This document shows, piece by piece, positions 24,468-32,614 of a stretch of DNA of 36,186 nt. The stretch spans positions 1 to 36,186 of the forward strand of contig JAJPJF010000328.1 in NCBI GenBank assembly GCA_021324415.1, read 5' to 3'. The notes below the pieces were generated by a model, which saw only the letters and a list, made by a program, of their open reading frames with translations, had not been told where the DNA came from and ran no database searches. Position 1 is the first letter of the stretch; every line of letters starts with the position of its first letter. The stretch is from Nostocales cyanobacterium Centralia_MAG_434 (GTDB lineage Bacteria; Cyanobacteriota; Cyanobacteriia; Cyanobacteriales; Nostocaceae). A program made the translations under genes and the position numbers.

Positions 24468-25055
24468 TTATTCCATATTTTGGCCACCCTGACTAACTTC
24501 ATACAGGAACCAGATACGCTTTTCAGTCTGGTCTAGAATTTCCTGTAACAAGTTACTGGTTGGGTGGTCACGATGCTGGTCACATAGCTCCATAGCTGAA
24601 CGCTGCATTTGAGCAATATGACGATTGTCATTGATCAAGTTCTGGATCATCTGCTCTGGTAGCACAAAATCATTATTGTCGTCTTGAATGGTTTGTAGCT
24701 GGCTAATGTGGGTAATGCTACGAATTGTTGTGCCACCAATCCGGCGTATACGTTCGGCTAGAGGATCTATAGACTCGAATATCTCGTCTGCTTGCTCATC
24801 GAAGAGTAGGTGATAGTCGCGAAAATGTGAGCTAGCTAAGTGCCAGTGATAGTTTTTGGTTTTGACATAGAGTGCGTAAGCATCTGCAATGAGAGGGTTT
24901 ACTGCTTCTGTTACTGCCTGCACTGCTTCTGGCGTCAAATCTGTTGGCGTTGCCAATTGTTTTGGAGCGGGAAAAGACTTAATCGAACTACGAGTTTCTA
25001 ACTTACCATTGCCAGGGGATTTGAGGGATACATTATCAACCTTGTTAACAGCCAT
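24468..25055 (-). CDS. dps: Dps-family ferroxidase
   Basis: 195 residues: a DNA-protection/ferritin-like dodecamer protein that oxidises and stores Fe(II) using H2O2. The intersubunit ferroxidase ligands fit the family spacing: His70 (in KNYHWHL), His82 and Asp86 (YHLLFDEQ), Asp97 and Glu101 (SIDPLAERI). The N-terminal 45 residues are a polar, Lys-containing arm (VNKVDNVSLKSPGNGKLETR) that may bind DNA or other subunits. Location is cytoplasmic. ATG 25055 is kept because the arm is typical of cyanobacterial paralogues. It faces the FAD gene across a repeat array and stands alone otherwise, with about 330 bases to the next start; oxidative-stress or iron control is expected but no Fur box was identified. 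Confidence 0.92.
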   Translation of the reverse strand: MAVNKVDNVSLKSPGNGKLETRSSIKSFPAPKQLATPTDLTPEAVQAVTEAVNPLIADAYALYVKTKNYHWHLASSHFRDYHLLFDEQADEIFESIDPLAERIRRIGGTTIRSITHISQLQTIQDDNNDFVLPEQMIQNLINDNRHIAQMQRSAMELCDQHRDHPTSNLLQEILDQTEKRIWFLYEVSQGGQNME

Positions 25056-25381
25056 GAGCCTTTCCTTATCTTCAATTAGTTCGGCCTGTTACATTAGGGC
25101 CTTTACCAGTCATTCTTTCCATAGATTGCCGCAACAATTTTGCTATTTAAACTTTCCTAGGGAAGACTCACCTTGATACCAAAAAGTGACTATGGGAAGA
25201 TTTAAAAAAAGATTTGAGCATGTAAATCAATTTTCATAACTCTATCAATAGGCATGTATCTGGAGACTGTTGACCCTGAAGCGTTAACTATAGACTAAAC
25301 TAGTTATTTGTAGTGTTGTTTTGTCAAGCTCTATTGGTCCAGTATTTTATGATTAAGAGACTTTCAGCCCATGCTTACGGA

Positions 25382-25675
25382 ATGGCAACTGCACCAACTG
25401 TAGCTCCTGAACAATCTAAACAAGTTACCCAAAAACCATATCCTAATTACAAAGTGATTGTTCTAAATGATGACTTCAATACGTTTCAGCACGTTGCTGA
25501 ATGTTTGATGAAATACATTCCGGGGATGACAAGCGATCGCGCCTGGGAACTCACCAATCAGGTACACTATGAAGGTCAAGCAATTGTCTGGATTGGTCCT
25601 CAAGAACCAGCGGAACTATATCACCAGCAACTGCGACGAGCGGGTTTAACCATGGCTCCCCTAGAGGCGGCTTAA
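25382..25675 (+). CDS. ClpS2-like N-end rule adaptor
   Basis: 97 residues from ATG 25382, where MATAPTVAPEQSKQV starts; the frame is open from 25313 but earlier codons look non-coding. YKVIVLNDDFNTFQHVAECL is the ClpS core (the ND-D-N substrate pocket), followed by GMTSDRAWELTNQVHYEGQA and AELYHQQLRRAGLTMAPLE. This is the second, cyanobacterial-type ClpS (ClpS2), distinct from ClpS1, that hands N-degron substrates to ClpC/ClpP. The stop overlaps the start of a DUF2103-like gene (TAATG), so the two are translated together. Confidence 0.88.
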   Translation: MATAPTVAPEQSKQVTQKPYPNYKVIVLNDDFNTFQHVAECLMKYIPGMTSDRAWELTNQVHYEGQAIVWIGPQEPAELYHQQLRRAGLTMAPLEAA

Positions 25676-25974
25676 TGGAAATGGGTAAAAATACTGATGG
25701 TAGACTTGTTTGGAATCATTCAACCCATATCCGCAGTCTTATTCCAGTTTTAGAACGTCTGATACGTGAAGATGGTATTCAAACTGTTACACCAGGGGAA
25801 ATTGGGCGTGTGAGAGGTCACTGCCCAATTTTACAATTGCGTGTATCTGTACCAATTCTCGGAGGTTTTAAGGTGATTGCACGTCAAGGGAAAACTGTGC
25901 AGGAGGTATTTATCTTGACCAGTTTAAACCGAGATCAGCTTGAAGCAGCCATTAAGGTCGCGATGAAAAAGTAA
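25675..25974 (+). CDS. DUF2103-like protein
   Basis: 99 residues overlapping clpS2 by one base (TAATG). It starts with WNHSTHIRSLIPVLERLI (about 13-30), then a PGEIGRVRGHCPILQLRV region, and ends with TSLNRDQLEAAIKVAMKK. It is a short soluble protein of the DUF2103 family (a metal-binding type is suspected because of His/Cys, but that is weak here). The translational coupling with a ClpS adaptor suggests a shared process. Function unknown. Confidence 0.75.
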   Translation: MEMGKNTDGRLVWNHSTHIRSLIPVLERLIREDGIQTVTPGEIGRVRGHCPILQLRVSVPILGGFKVIARQGKTVQEVFILTSLNRDQLEAAIKVAMKK

Positions 25975-25996
25975 TGGTTATTTGTCTTTTGTAAAT

Positions 25997-26038
25997 GATG
26001 ACTCATAACTAATGACTAATGACCAATAACCAATAGCT
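25997..26038. repeat. Short heptamer-type tandem repeat
   Basis: ATGACTC / ATAACTA / ATGACTA / ATGACCA / ATAACCA is a run of degenerate 7-base units (STRR type) in the gap after the DUF2103-like gene. A mirror-like short version (TCATTGATCATTGGTCATT) is at 35662-35681. Confidence 0.6.
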
Positions 26039-26351
26039 ATTCTTGAACATGATGCACCGCTAGTTTATGTAGTGGTAAGCTAACAATGCAAGAAAATGTT
26101 AAGAAGTATGACAAAGCGGTTGTGATTTTCAAACTCATCATCAGAGTTTCCCAATCGGGCAGTACCATTTTCTGAATACCAAAGCAGACGCAGTAAACTA
26201 ACCAGTAAGAAAAGCTCATTCTTAAAAGAATTTGTTCTGTTACTTCCGCTTCATTTATTTGTTGTTGGCAATTCCACAATAACAGTAGGCCGATAATACA
26301 AGCCACACAAGAAATAGCAACGACAAAATCGTGACACAAAACTAAATGCAT
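26037..26351 (-). CDS. Small membrane protein, unknown
   Basis: 104 residues with about three hydrophobic stretches: FVVAISCVACIIGLLLLW (9-26), LLRMSFSYWLVYCVCFGI and LKITTALSYFLTFSCIVSLP. An N-terminal His and several Cys occur in the helices, with no signature known to me. It is convergent with the DUF2103-like gene, whose repeats touch its stop. It may be real, given the consistent helix pattern, but the length is short. Confidence 0.45.
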   Translation of the reverse strand: MHLVLCHDFVVAISCVACIIGLLLLWNCQQQINEAEVTEQILLRMSFSYWLVYCVCFGIQKMVLPDWETLMMSLKITTALSYFLTFSCIVSLPLHKLAVHHVQE

Positions 26352-26548
26352 TTGTGCTTATCCCAAAAGTCTTCTATATGAAGATCAGTCTAAAGGAATA
26401 GTTCTTTGAGATAGGTAACTCAGTAACAAACTGAAATAGAATCCTAAAATATATGTAAATAGCTATTACAAATTTATAAACTATTTAAAATTATCCTAAA
26501 TTTAGTCCTATCAGCTTGTATAATTCCCACTTAGCTTAAGACTCACCA

Positions 26549-27103
26549 ATGAATTCTAACTTTACTCATAGTCCAATTCTTGAGCTACAGATCATCTTAA
26601 AGAACTCCCCTGTTGGTACTGTCTTATCTGCTATTGCTCAAATTAACCTCCCCAACTGGTGGCTAGCGGGAGGTGCGGTGAGAAATACAGTTTGGCGTTC
26701 AATCTTTGGAAAAGATTGTGGATTAGTTATTAATGATTTTGATGTTGCATTCTTTGACGCTGATGGCGATCGCTCCCAAGAACTAGCAGCAAAGACAATG
26801 CTGACAGAAGCATTTCCTGAGTACAAATTTGATATAAAAAATCAAGCTAGTTTTGCTCGTTGGCGTCATGGTCGCAGAACATATACCAGTACAGAAAATG
26901 GGATTACAGATTGGTTGCACACTGCCACTGCTGTTGGTGTACGTTTAGACTCACAAGGAGAATGGCAATATTTCACTCCTTATGGATTGGATGATCTATT
27001 CAGTGGCATTATCCGACCTACGCCAGGACATGTGAATGACCCAGCTGCAAAACAAAAGGCTAGTGAGTTTTTGCAAAAATGTTCTTACTTACGGCTTGGA
27101 TAA
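26549..27103 (+). CDS. Nucleotidyltransferase-fold protein (NTP_transf_6/DUF925-like)
   Basis: 184 residues, cytoplasmic. WWLAGGAVRNTVW (37-49) with the GG/AG-x-RN motif and NDFDVAFFDADGD around 62-74 with the D-x-D metal pair are the nucleotidyltransferase core; ATAVGVRLDSQGEWQYFTPY and GLDDLFSGIIRP follow as in the NTP_transf_6 family. The acceptor is unknown; family members are poorly studied. Start at ATG 26549, weak ribosome site. It is followed 51 bases later by the hydrolase gene on the same strand. Confidence 0.8.
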   Translation: MNSNFTHSPILELQIILKNSPVGTVLSAIAQINLPNWWLAGGAVRNTVWRSIFGKDCGLVINDFDVAFFDADGDRSQELAAKTMLTEAFPEYKFDIKNQASFARWRHGRRTYTSTENGITDWLHTATAVGVRLDSQGEWQYFTPYGLDDLFSGIIRPTPGHVNDPAAKQKASEFLQKCSYLRLG

Positions 27104-27154
27104 GAACCAGCATTGTTTTGAATAGATCAATGACGAAAACAAGGAAACACGCAA

Positions 27155-27895
27155 GTGCAAATCACCAAACGCAATGCTCAATTGATAGTAGATGACAGTT
27201 TAATGCGTCTCTATGTAGCAGCACCCAAGACAGAGGGATTTTATCCTGGCATTCTGTTCTACACTGACATTTATCAGTTAGGTGGTTCAATGACTCGTCT
27301 AGCTGACTATATTGCAGGACATGGTTATGTAGTTGTAGCCCCAGAAATTTTTCATCGCATCGAGCCAGTGGGCTCAGTTATTGAGCCAGATGATATTGGT
27401 CGCATGCGAGGCAATGATGATGCACGGCGAACCCCAGTGGCTGATTATGATACCGATTGCACTGCTGTCATTGACTTTCTGAAAAAAGAGAGTTCAGTGT
27501 CTCCTGGTCAAATAGGCACTTTAGGATTTTGTATTGGTGGACATTTATCTTTTCGAGCAGCATTACAAAGCGAGATGAGAGCAGCTGCCTGCTGCTACCC
27601 TACTGGTATTCCCAGTGGCAAATTGGGTAGAGGAGTTGCCGATACAATACAGCGCGTCAATGAAATCAAAGGCGAGATCCTACTTGTCTTCGGTACTCTT
27701 GATCCTCATGTGCCAGAAAATGATCGCCAAACTATAGCCAACGCCCTTGAAGATGCTCACATTCCTCATCGCATTCTCTTATATGAAGCAGAGCATACTT
27801 TTATGCGTGATGATGGTTACCGCTACGATCCAGCCACTGCAAACTCTGCCTGGTCTGAAATTTTAGCTTTCTTTAAACGAATTTTCGCAATTTAA
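27155..27895 (+). CDS. Dienelactone hydrolase-family protein
   Basis: 246 residues, alpha/beta-hydrolase. The start is GTG 27155. The nucleophile motif is GTLGFCIGGHLSF, with Cys as nucleophile as in dienelactone hydrolase; the acid is Asp in FGTLDPHVPEND and the His is in YEAEHTFMRDDGYRY. GILFYTDIYQLGG near the start supplies the Glu/Tyr-type pocket residues. Location is cytoplasmic. Cyanobacterial DLH paralogues are common and their substrates mostly unknown. A hairpin lies 60 bases downstream. Confidence 0.9.
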   Translation: MQITKRNAQLIVDDSLMRLYVAAPKTEGFYPGILFYTDIYQLGGSMTRLADYIAGHGYVVVAPEIFHRIEPVGSVIEPDDIGRMRGNDDARRTPVADYDTDCTAVIDFLKKESSVSPGQIGTLGFCIGGHLSFRAALQSEMRAAACCYPTGIPSGKLGRGVADTIQRVNEIKGEILLVFGTLDPHVPENDRQTIANALEDAHIPHRILLYEAEHTFMRDDGYRYDPATANSAWSEILAFFKRIFAI

Positions 27896-27954
27896 AATCG
27901 CAAGCCAATCTCAATCAGTGGGTTGACCCATAAATTTCCTTGGGCTCAAAAAGC

Positions 27955-27990
27955 TTGTAGTTGTGCTTTTACCTTTAAACACAACTACAA
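27955..27990 (+). terminator. Long hairpin downstream of the hydrolase gene
   Basis: TTGTAGTTGTG (27955-27965) pairs exactly with CACAACTACAA (27980-27990), loop 14 bases. There is no good T-run after it, so it is a terminator candidate only. Confidence 0.45.
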
Positions 27991-28498
27991 ACCCGACAAT
28001 ACAAAGTATTGAACTAAAAACCTACTTTTCCTACTTTTCTACTTATTAAAATCAAAAGTTATTGGTTATACTCTATACTTTAAACTGCTCTAATTCTTTC
28101 AAAGTACACCTTCGAGGTATCATAATCTAGAAAAGATACAATTTTATTTATACGCTTAAAGAATATTGAACAAGATTAATTCTATGTAAAAATGTATAAT
28201 AAATAACATTTTTTGTGATTTCAATTTTAACTTGTATAGCTTTCCTGGTATATAATCTGCTACGTTGTGTGTATGTTACCGATAGGTTTATATCTCGCTT
28301 ATTGAGAACTTTATTTTCATAATTAAGATAACAAATAACAAATATTATGTGATTGTCTAGTAAACTACTCGACAGATATTGAAAGGAGCTATCTTCGCAC
28401 GTAACCTATATTCCTCAGTCATCAGAGGAATGAGGTATTGAAGTGGAGGTCTAGATTTATTAAAACTACCGAAAGGTTTTTATTTCTTAGTTTCAACA
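27991..28498. other. AT-rich gap before the chemosensory operon
   Basis: Over 500 bases without a credible gene; it must hold the promoter of the operon that follows. I see AT-rich sequence and no box I can assign with confidence. The start ATG 28499 is preceded by TTTCAACA without a clear ribosome site. Confidence 0.4.
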
Positions 28499-28957
28499 AT
28501 GCTAATGTTGCTTTTTTATGTGGAAGATAATCTTTATGCCCTTGATAGTTCTCAGGTCATCGAGATTATCCCCAGGGTTATTATGAGAAGGGTACATCAT
28601 GTTCCTGACTATGTTGCTGGTTTATTTAACTATCGAGGCACGATTGTGCCTGTCATTGATCTATGCCATCTCATTCAAGGTAAGCCCAGCCGCTCCTACT
28701 TAAGCACACGGATCATCATGGTCGATTATGTAGGCAAAGATAACACCAAGTATTACCTCGGTTTAATGGCAGAGAGAGTAACAGAGACTTTGAATAAACC
28801 AAATCATGAATTAGTTGATACAGGAACGCAATTAAATGAAGCTCCTTATTTAGGAGAAATCATTATGGATGAGAAGGGAATGATTCAACGCATTCGCTTA
28901 GAGTATTTATTATCAGATTCGCAACAGCAGTACTTATTAGCAGCAGGTGAACGCTAA
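28499..28957 (+). CDS. CheW-like coupling protein, WspB-like
   Basis: 152 residues, one CheW domain: LLFYVEDNLYALDSSQVIEI, HVPDYVAGLFNYRGTIVPVI, STRIIMVDYV and YYLGLMAERVTETL. It links a receptor to the CheA kinase. It is the first gene of the operon; its stop overlaps the next start (TAATG at 28955-28959). In the Wsp order this corresponds to WspB, a plain CheW next to the CheR-type gene. An internal ATG at 28505 is a possible alternative start. Confidence 0.88.
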   Translation: MLMLLFYVEDNLYALDSSQVIEIIPRVIMRRVHHVPDYVAGLFNYRGTIVPVIDLCHLIQGKPSRSYLSTRIIMVDYVGKDNTKYYLGLMAERVTETLNKPNHELVDTGTQLNEAPYLGEIIMDEKGMIQRIRLEYLLSDSQQQYLLAAGER

Positions 28958-30150
28958 TGCTGATGATACAAGCGAAAATTGAGGCACTGCTAAAAGACAA
29001 AATTGGTTTAGAAGTAAGCGTCATTGGCGCAAATAAGATTGCCAGAGCTATAGACAAGCGAAGATTAGCGTGTGATCTACCCGATATACAAACCTATTGG
29101 CAGCGATTGCAAACATCGAGTCAAGAATTAGAAGAACTCATTGAAGATCTAGTTGTTCCGGAAACCTGGTTTTTTCGCGATCGCAAACCGTTTGCTTTTT
29201 TAGAACGTTACGTTAAATCTGAGTGGTTACCAAATCGGAATAATAATATCTTGCGCCTGTTAAGTCTCCCATGTTCATCTGGAGAAGAGCCTTACTCAAT
29301 TGCTATGACCTTACTCAATGCAGGTTTGACCCCAAAGCAGTTTCGCATTGACGCTGTTGATATTAGCAAACAGGCCCTATTGAAAGCTCAACATGCTGTC
29401 TATCAAAAGAATTCTTTTCGAGGTGATGAGATTATTGGAAAGGAATTTTATTTTCAGCAAACATCAAATGGTTACGAGGTATGTCAGTTAGTTCGCAATA
29501 CAGTTAATTTCATTCATGGAAATCTTTTAGAACCGTTTTGCCTTACCTGTAAACAATATGACGTGATCTTCTGCCGCAATTTATTGATTTACTTAGAGTC
29601 TTCCGCTTGCTCCCAAGCTATGGCAATTTTAGACCGTTTATTAACTCCCAATGGTCTGTTATTTGTGGGTTCAGCAGAAACAGGCAAAATACCGAGCAAC
29701 CAATTTGCCTCAGTTCGCCATCCATTTAGTTTTGCCTACCGCAAGGTAGAGACACCCAGTAAAGCCATAGAGAAAGCAAATATTAAGCCCCTATCTGCTA
29801 CAAAGCTCCCCATAAAACCCTCCATACACTCTCCTAACGTTATTATCCAAACAGCCAGAAACCTTGCAGATATGGGACAGTTTAATGAAGCTGCTGCTCT
29901 GTGCAAGACTTATCTCACACAAAATCCCACAAGTGCTCAGGCTTACCTTTTATTGGGAGAAGTGTATCAGGCTGAATGTAATAACGAGCAAGCTGAGCAA
30001 TGCTATCAGAAAGCGATTTATCTTGAACCAAATAGCTACGAGGCACTCACACATTTAGCACTGCTTCATGAGCATCGTGGTGATTTAGCCGCCACAGCAA
30101 TTTTGCGGCAACGTATCCAAAGGTTACAAAAAATGGAAATTGAAAGATGA
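28957..30150 (+). CDS. CheR-type methyltransferase with TPR tail, WspC-like
   Basis: 397 residues. The N-terminal CheR part (about 1-270) shows ETWFFRDRKPF, the SAM-binding LLSLPCSSGEEPYSIAMTLL, IDAVDISKQALLKAQ and VIFCRNLLIYLE. It methylates glutamates of the chemoreceptor. The C-terminal part (about 300-390) has TPR repeats: QAYLLLGEVYQAECNNEQAE and QCYQKAIYLEPNSYEALTHL. CheR with TPR is a hallmark of WspC/FrzF-type alternative systems, and the gene overlaps the CheW gene by one base (TAATG). The TPR may locate the enzyme or bind a partner. Confidence 0.9.
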   Translation: MLMIQAKIEALLKDKIGLEVSVIGANKIARAIDKRRLACDLPDIQTYWQRLQTSSQELEELIEDLVVPETWFFRDRKPFAFLERYVKSEWLPNRNNNILRLLSLPCSSGEEPYSIAMTLLNAGLTPKQFRIDAVDISKQALLKAQHAVYQKNSFRGDEIIGKEFYFQQTSNGYEVCQLVRNTVNFIHGNLLEPFCLTCKQYDVIFCRNLLIYLESSACSQAMAILDRLLTPNGLLFVGSAETGKIPSNQFASVRHPFSFAYRKVETPSKAIEKANIKPLSATKLPIKPSIHSPNVIIQTARNLADMGQFNEAAALCKTYLTQNPTSAQAYLLLGEVYQAECNNEQAEQCYQKAIYLEPNSYEALTHLALLHEHRGDLAATAILRQRIQRLQKMEIER

Positions 30151-30253
30151 AAAACTATTAAATAACAAACACTTGTTAGAAATGTACCTTTATATAATTA
30201 AAATCATTTTTAGAAATTTAAATAAGCAAACATTATAAAAATAGCAAAGGAAA

Positions 30254-31858
30254 ATGCTGAACAAAATTGGTAACCGGATTCTAATTGGATATTCTGTTCC
30301 CCTAATTCTTCTCATTTTGCAAGGTTTAGTAGTCTCTGCAAAAAGTCAAGAAATCTTTAATTTAGAGACAGAGAATTATCAACTTCAAAACATAGCAAGA
30401 GAAGCTGGAGAAGTGTCTTATAACATTTCTAGGCTAATCCGGACTTTACGAGGTGTTGCACTCTTTCCAAAAGATAAAAGGTATAGAGAAGACTACAATA
30501 CAGCTTATGAAGATTTTAATAAAAGTACTCAAGTGCTACAAAATGATGCGGTTGATCCTCAAAATAGAGATTTGGCAAACACTTTAATTGCGCAAGGTAG
30601 AAAAATCCATGAGAGTTCTCAAGAAGTTTTTCGGCTAGCTGATGCTAACAACTCCGCAGAGGCAGGCCAAAGTATTGATTCTACTGCAGCGAGAAATCTT
30701 GAAAGCTTACGACAACAATTTAATCAGCAAATTGACGCTTCCGTAAAGCAGCACAATCAGAAGGTTGACGCAGATAGACAATTTTTGCTTATTATCGTTT
30801 GGCTGACGACTGGGTTAGCAATCATCTCCACTATTATTGTTGCTCTATGGATTAGTTTGCCCTTGAGGCGACAACTGCCAAAAGCGGTTGCATCAGCAGA
30901 ACAGATTGCAGAAGGTGACCTAAGCCAGACCATTGAAGTCATTAACGATCAAAGCGAAATTGGTCAATTACTGGCAGCCTTCCGTAACATGACGAAAAGC
31001 CTGAATTCGCTAATATCCCAGACACAAAAGTCCGGTATCCAAATCACCACTTCTACAACCCAAATTGCAGCGGCAGGTAGGCAGTTACAGGCAACAGTTT
31101 CAGAACAAGCAGCCTCTACAAATCAAGTAAGTGCCACCTCAAGTGAAATCGCTGCCACCTCAGGAGAATTGGTCAAGACAATGGAAGATATTGCCAAGAC
31201 AGCACAAACAACGGCATTGGCAGCAAGTCATAGTCAAGCTGACCTAACAAAAATGGCAACTGCAATGCGTCAGTTAGCTCTAGCTACAACCACCATTTCC
31301 TCTTCTTTGGGAGTGATGAACGAAAAAGCAAACAACATCAACAGCGTTGTCACAACAATTACAAAAGTGGCAGACCAGACAAATTTACTGTCCCTCAATG
31401 CTGCTATCGAAGCTGAAAAGGCAGGAGAGTATGGAGCAGGTTTTGCAGTGGTGGCAAGAGAAATTCGGCGACTGGCAGATCAAACGGCAGTGGCAACCCT
31501 GGAAATTGAGCAAATGGTCAAAGAGATGCAATCCTCTGTATCCACAGGTGTGATGGAAATGGATAAGTTCAACAATCAAGTCAATCACCATGTGGACTTG
31601 GTGAGTCAAATCAGTGGAGAGATTGCCCAAGTGATTGACCAAGTACAGAGTCTAACTCCACGCGTTGAACTGGTGAGTCAGAGTATGGAGCAGCAATTTG
31701 AAGGTGCACAGCAAATTAGCAGTGCGATCGCCCAGTTAAGTGAATCTTCTCAACAAATAGTTCAATCCCTACAAGAAACAAATCGCGCCCTTGACCAACT
31801 AGATGATGCTGCGCAGGGATTACAGGGGGTGATTTGTCAATTTAAGGTACAAAGTTAA
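30254..31858 (+). CDS. Methyl-accepting chemoreceptor, WspA-like
   Basis: 534 residues. TM1 (about 7-29), an extracytoplasmic helical sensor of about 145 residues without cofactor motif, TM2 (about 176-199), HAMP, then a signalling domain with the hairpin tip DQTNLLSLNAAIEAEKAG and EYGAGFAVVAREIRRLADQT. No C-terminal pentapeptide for CheR tethering: the end is GVICQFKVQS. AAAGGAA precedes ATG 30254. One receptor in the operon suggests a dedicated input. The sensor is a four-helix-type domain, consistent with a mechanical or surface cue, but the signal is not shown. Confidence 0.92.
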   Translation: MLNKIGNRILIGYSVPLILLILQGLVVSAKSQEIFNLETENYQLQNIAREAGEVSYNISRLIRTLRGVALFPKDKRYREDYNTAYEDFNKSTQVLQNDAVDPQNRDLANTLIAQGRKIHESSQEVFRLADANNSAEAGQSIDSTAARNLESLRQQFNQQIDASVKQHNQKVDADRQFLLIIVWLTTGLAIISTIIVALWISLPLRRQLPKAVASAEQIAEGDLSQTIEVINDQSEIGQLLAAFRNMTKSLNSLISQTQKSGIQITTSTTQIAAAGRQLQATVSEQAASTNQVSATSSEIAATSGELVKTMEDIAKTAQTTALAASHSQADLTKMATAMRQLALATTTISSSLGVMNEKANNINSVVTTITKVADQTNLLSLNAAIEAEKAGEYGAGFAVVAREIRRLADQTAVATLEIEQMVKEMQSSVSTGVMEMDKFNNQVNHHVDLVSQISGEIAQVIDQVQSLTPRVELVSQSMEQQFEGAQQISSAIAQLSESSQQIVQSLQETNRALDQLDDAAQGLQGVICQFKVQS

Positions 31859-31894
31859 AAACCATATAGTATAGTGATATGTATATGCAAAGAT

Positions 31895-32614
31895 ATGCAG
31901 AAAAGTATTGTTAGCAATCAACTGAATGTGCAAGATTGCTGGAATCATATTGGCGTAGAGGGCGATCGCACCTGTCCAGAGCTAAAAGCTGTGATTCATT
32001 GCCGCAACTGCCCTGTTTACTCTGCAGCCGGACGCAGTTTGTTAGAACGGGAAGCACCGCCAGATTATTTGTATGAATGGACTAACATACTGGCAAAAGC
32101 CCAGGTTGATGAGTTTGAGGAACAAAGCAGTGGAGCGATTGTCCAATCTGCTCAAACTATCTCAGTCATTATCTTTCGTCTACTAGGCGAATTGCTAGCT
32201 CTCCCTGTTCGGTTACTTCAAGAAGTAATCTCACCCTGTGTTATTCACACACTACCCCACCGTAGTAATGAACTCTTTTTAGGTCTAGTCAATGTTCGCG
32301 GGGAAATTCTCATGTGCATTTCCCTTGGCAATCTCCTTAACTTGGAAGCAACGGCTGACTCGTTAACTCCACCAAGTCTTTTTAGCTCTAAGCGGATGGT
32401 GGTCGTTGCAAGTGATGAAGATAGGTGGGTCTTTACAGTCGATGAAGTGTGTGGAGTTCATCGCTTTCAACAAACTGAATTACAAGACATCCCTGTCGTA
32501 ATTTCAAAAGCCACTGAAGCATACACAAAAGGAGTGATTCACTGGCAGGGGCAAAAAGTGAATTACTTAGACTCGGATTTATTATTTTACAACTTAAACC
32601 GGAGGCTTCTGTGA
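31895..32614 (+). CDS. CheW-like protein with N-terminal Cys motif, WspD-like
   Basis: 239 residues from ATG 31895; a GTG at 31874 in the same frame would add seven. A CheW domain (about 85-235) is preceded by DCWNHIGVEGDRTCPELKAV and HCRNCPVYSAAGRSLLE, with Cys15, Cys27, Cys36, Cys39 (C-x11-C-x8-C-x2-C). I recall this leader in WspD-type CheW proteins of Pseudomonas; it suggests a metal or Fe-S site or redox coupling. It follows the receptor gene by 36 bases and its stop overlaps the CheA start (GTGA, 32611-32614). Confidence 0.88.
   Translation: MQKSIVSNQLNVQDCWNHIGVEGDRTCPELKAVIHCRNCPVYSAAGRSLLEREAPPDYLYEWTNILAKAQVDEFEEQSSGAIVQSAQTISVIIFRLLGELLALPVRLLQEVISPCVIHTLPHRSNELFLGLVNVRGEILMCISLGNLLNLEATADSLTPPSLFSSKRMVVVASDEDRWVFTVDEVCGVHRFQQTELQDIPVVISKATEAYTKGVIHWQGQKVNYLDSDLLFYNLNRRLL

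Noticed and set aside
24305-24496. Plus-strand frame of 63 codons with RETRETRET pattern after the FAD gene
   Set aside because: It is made of the nonamer repeat and overlaps the end of dps on the other strand; no protein-like sequence remains.
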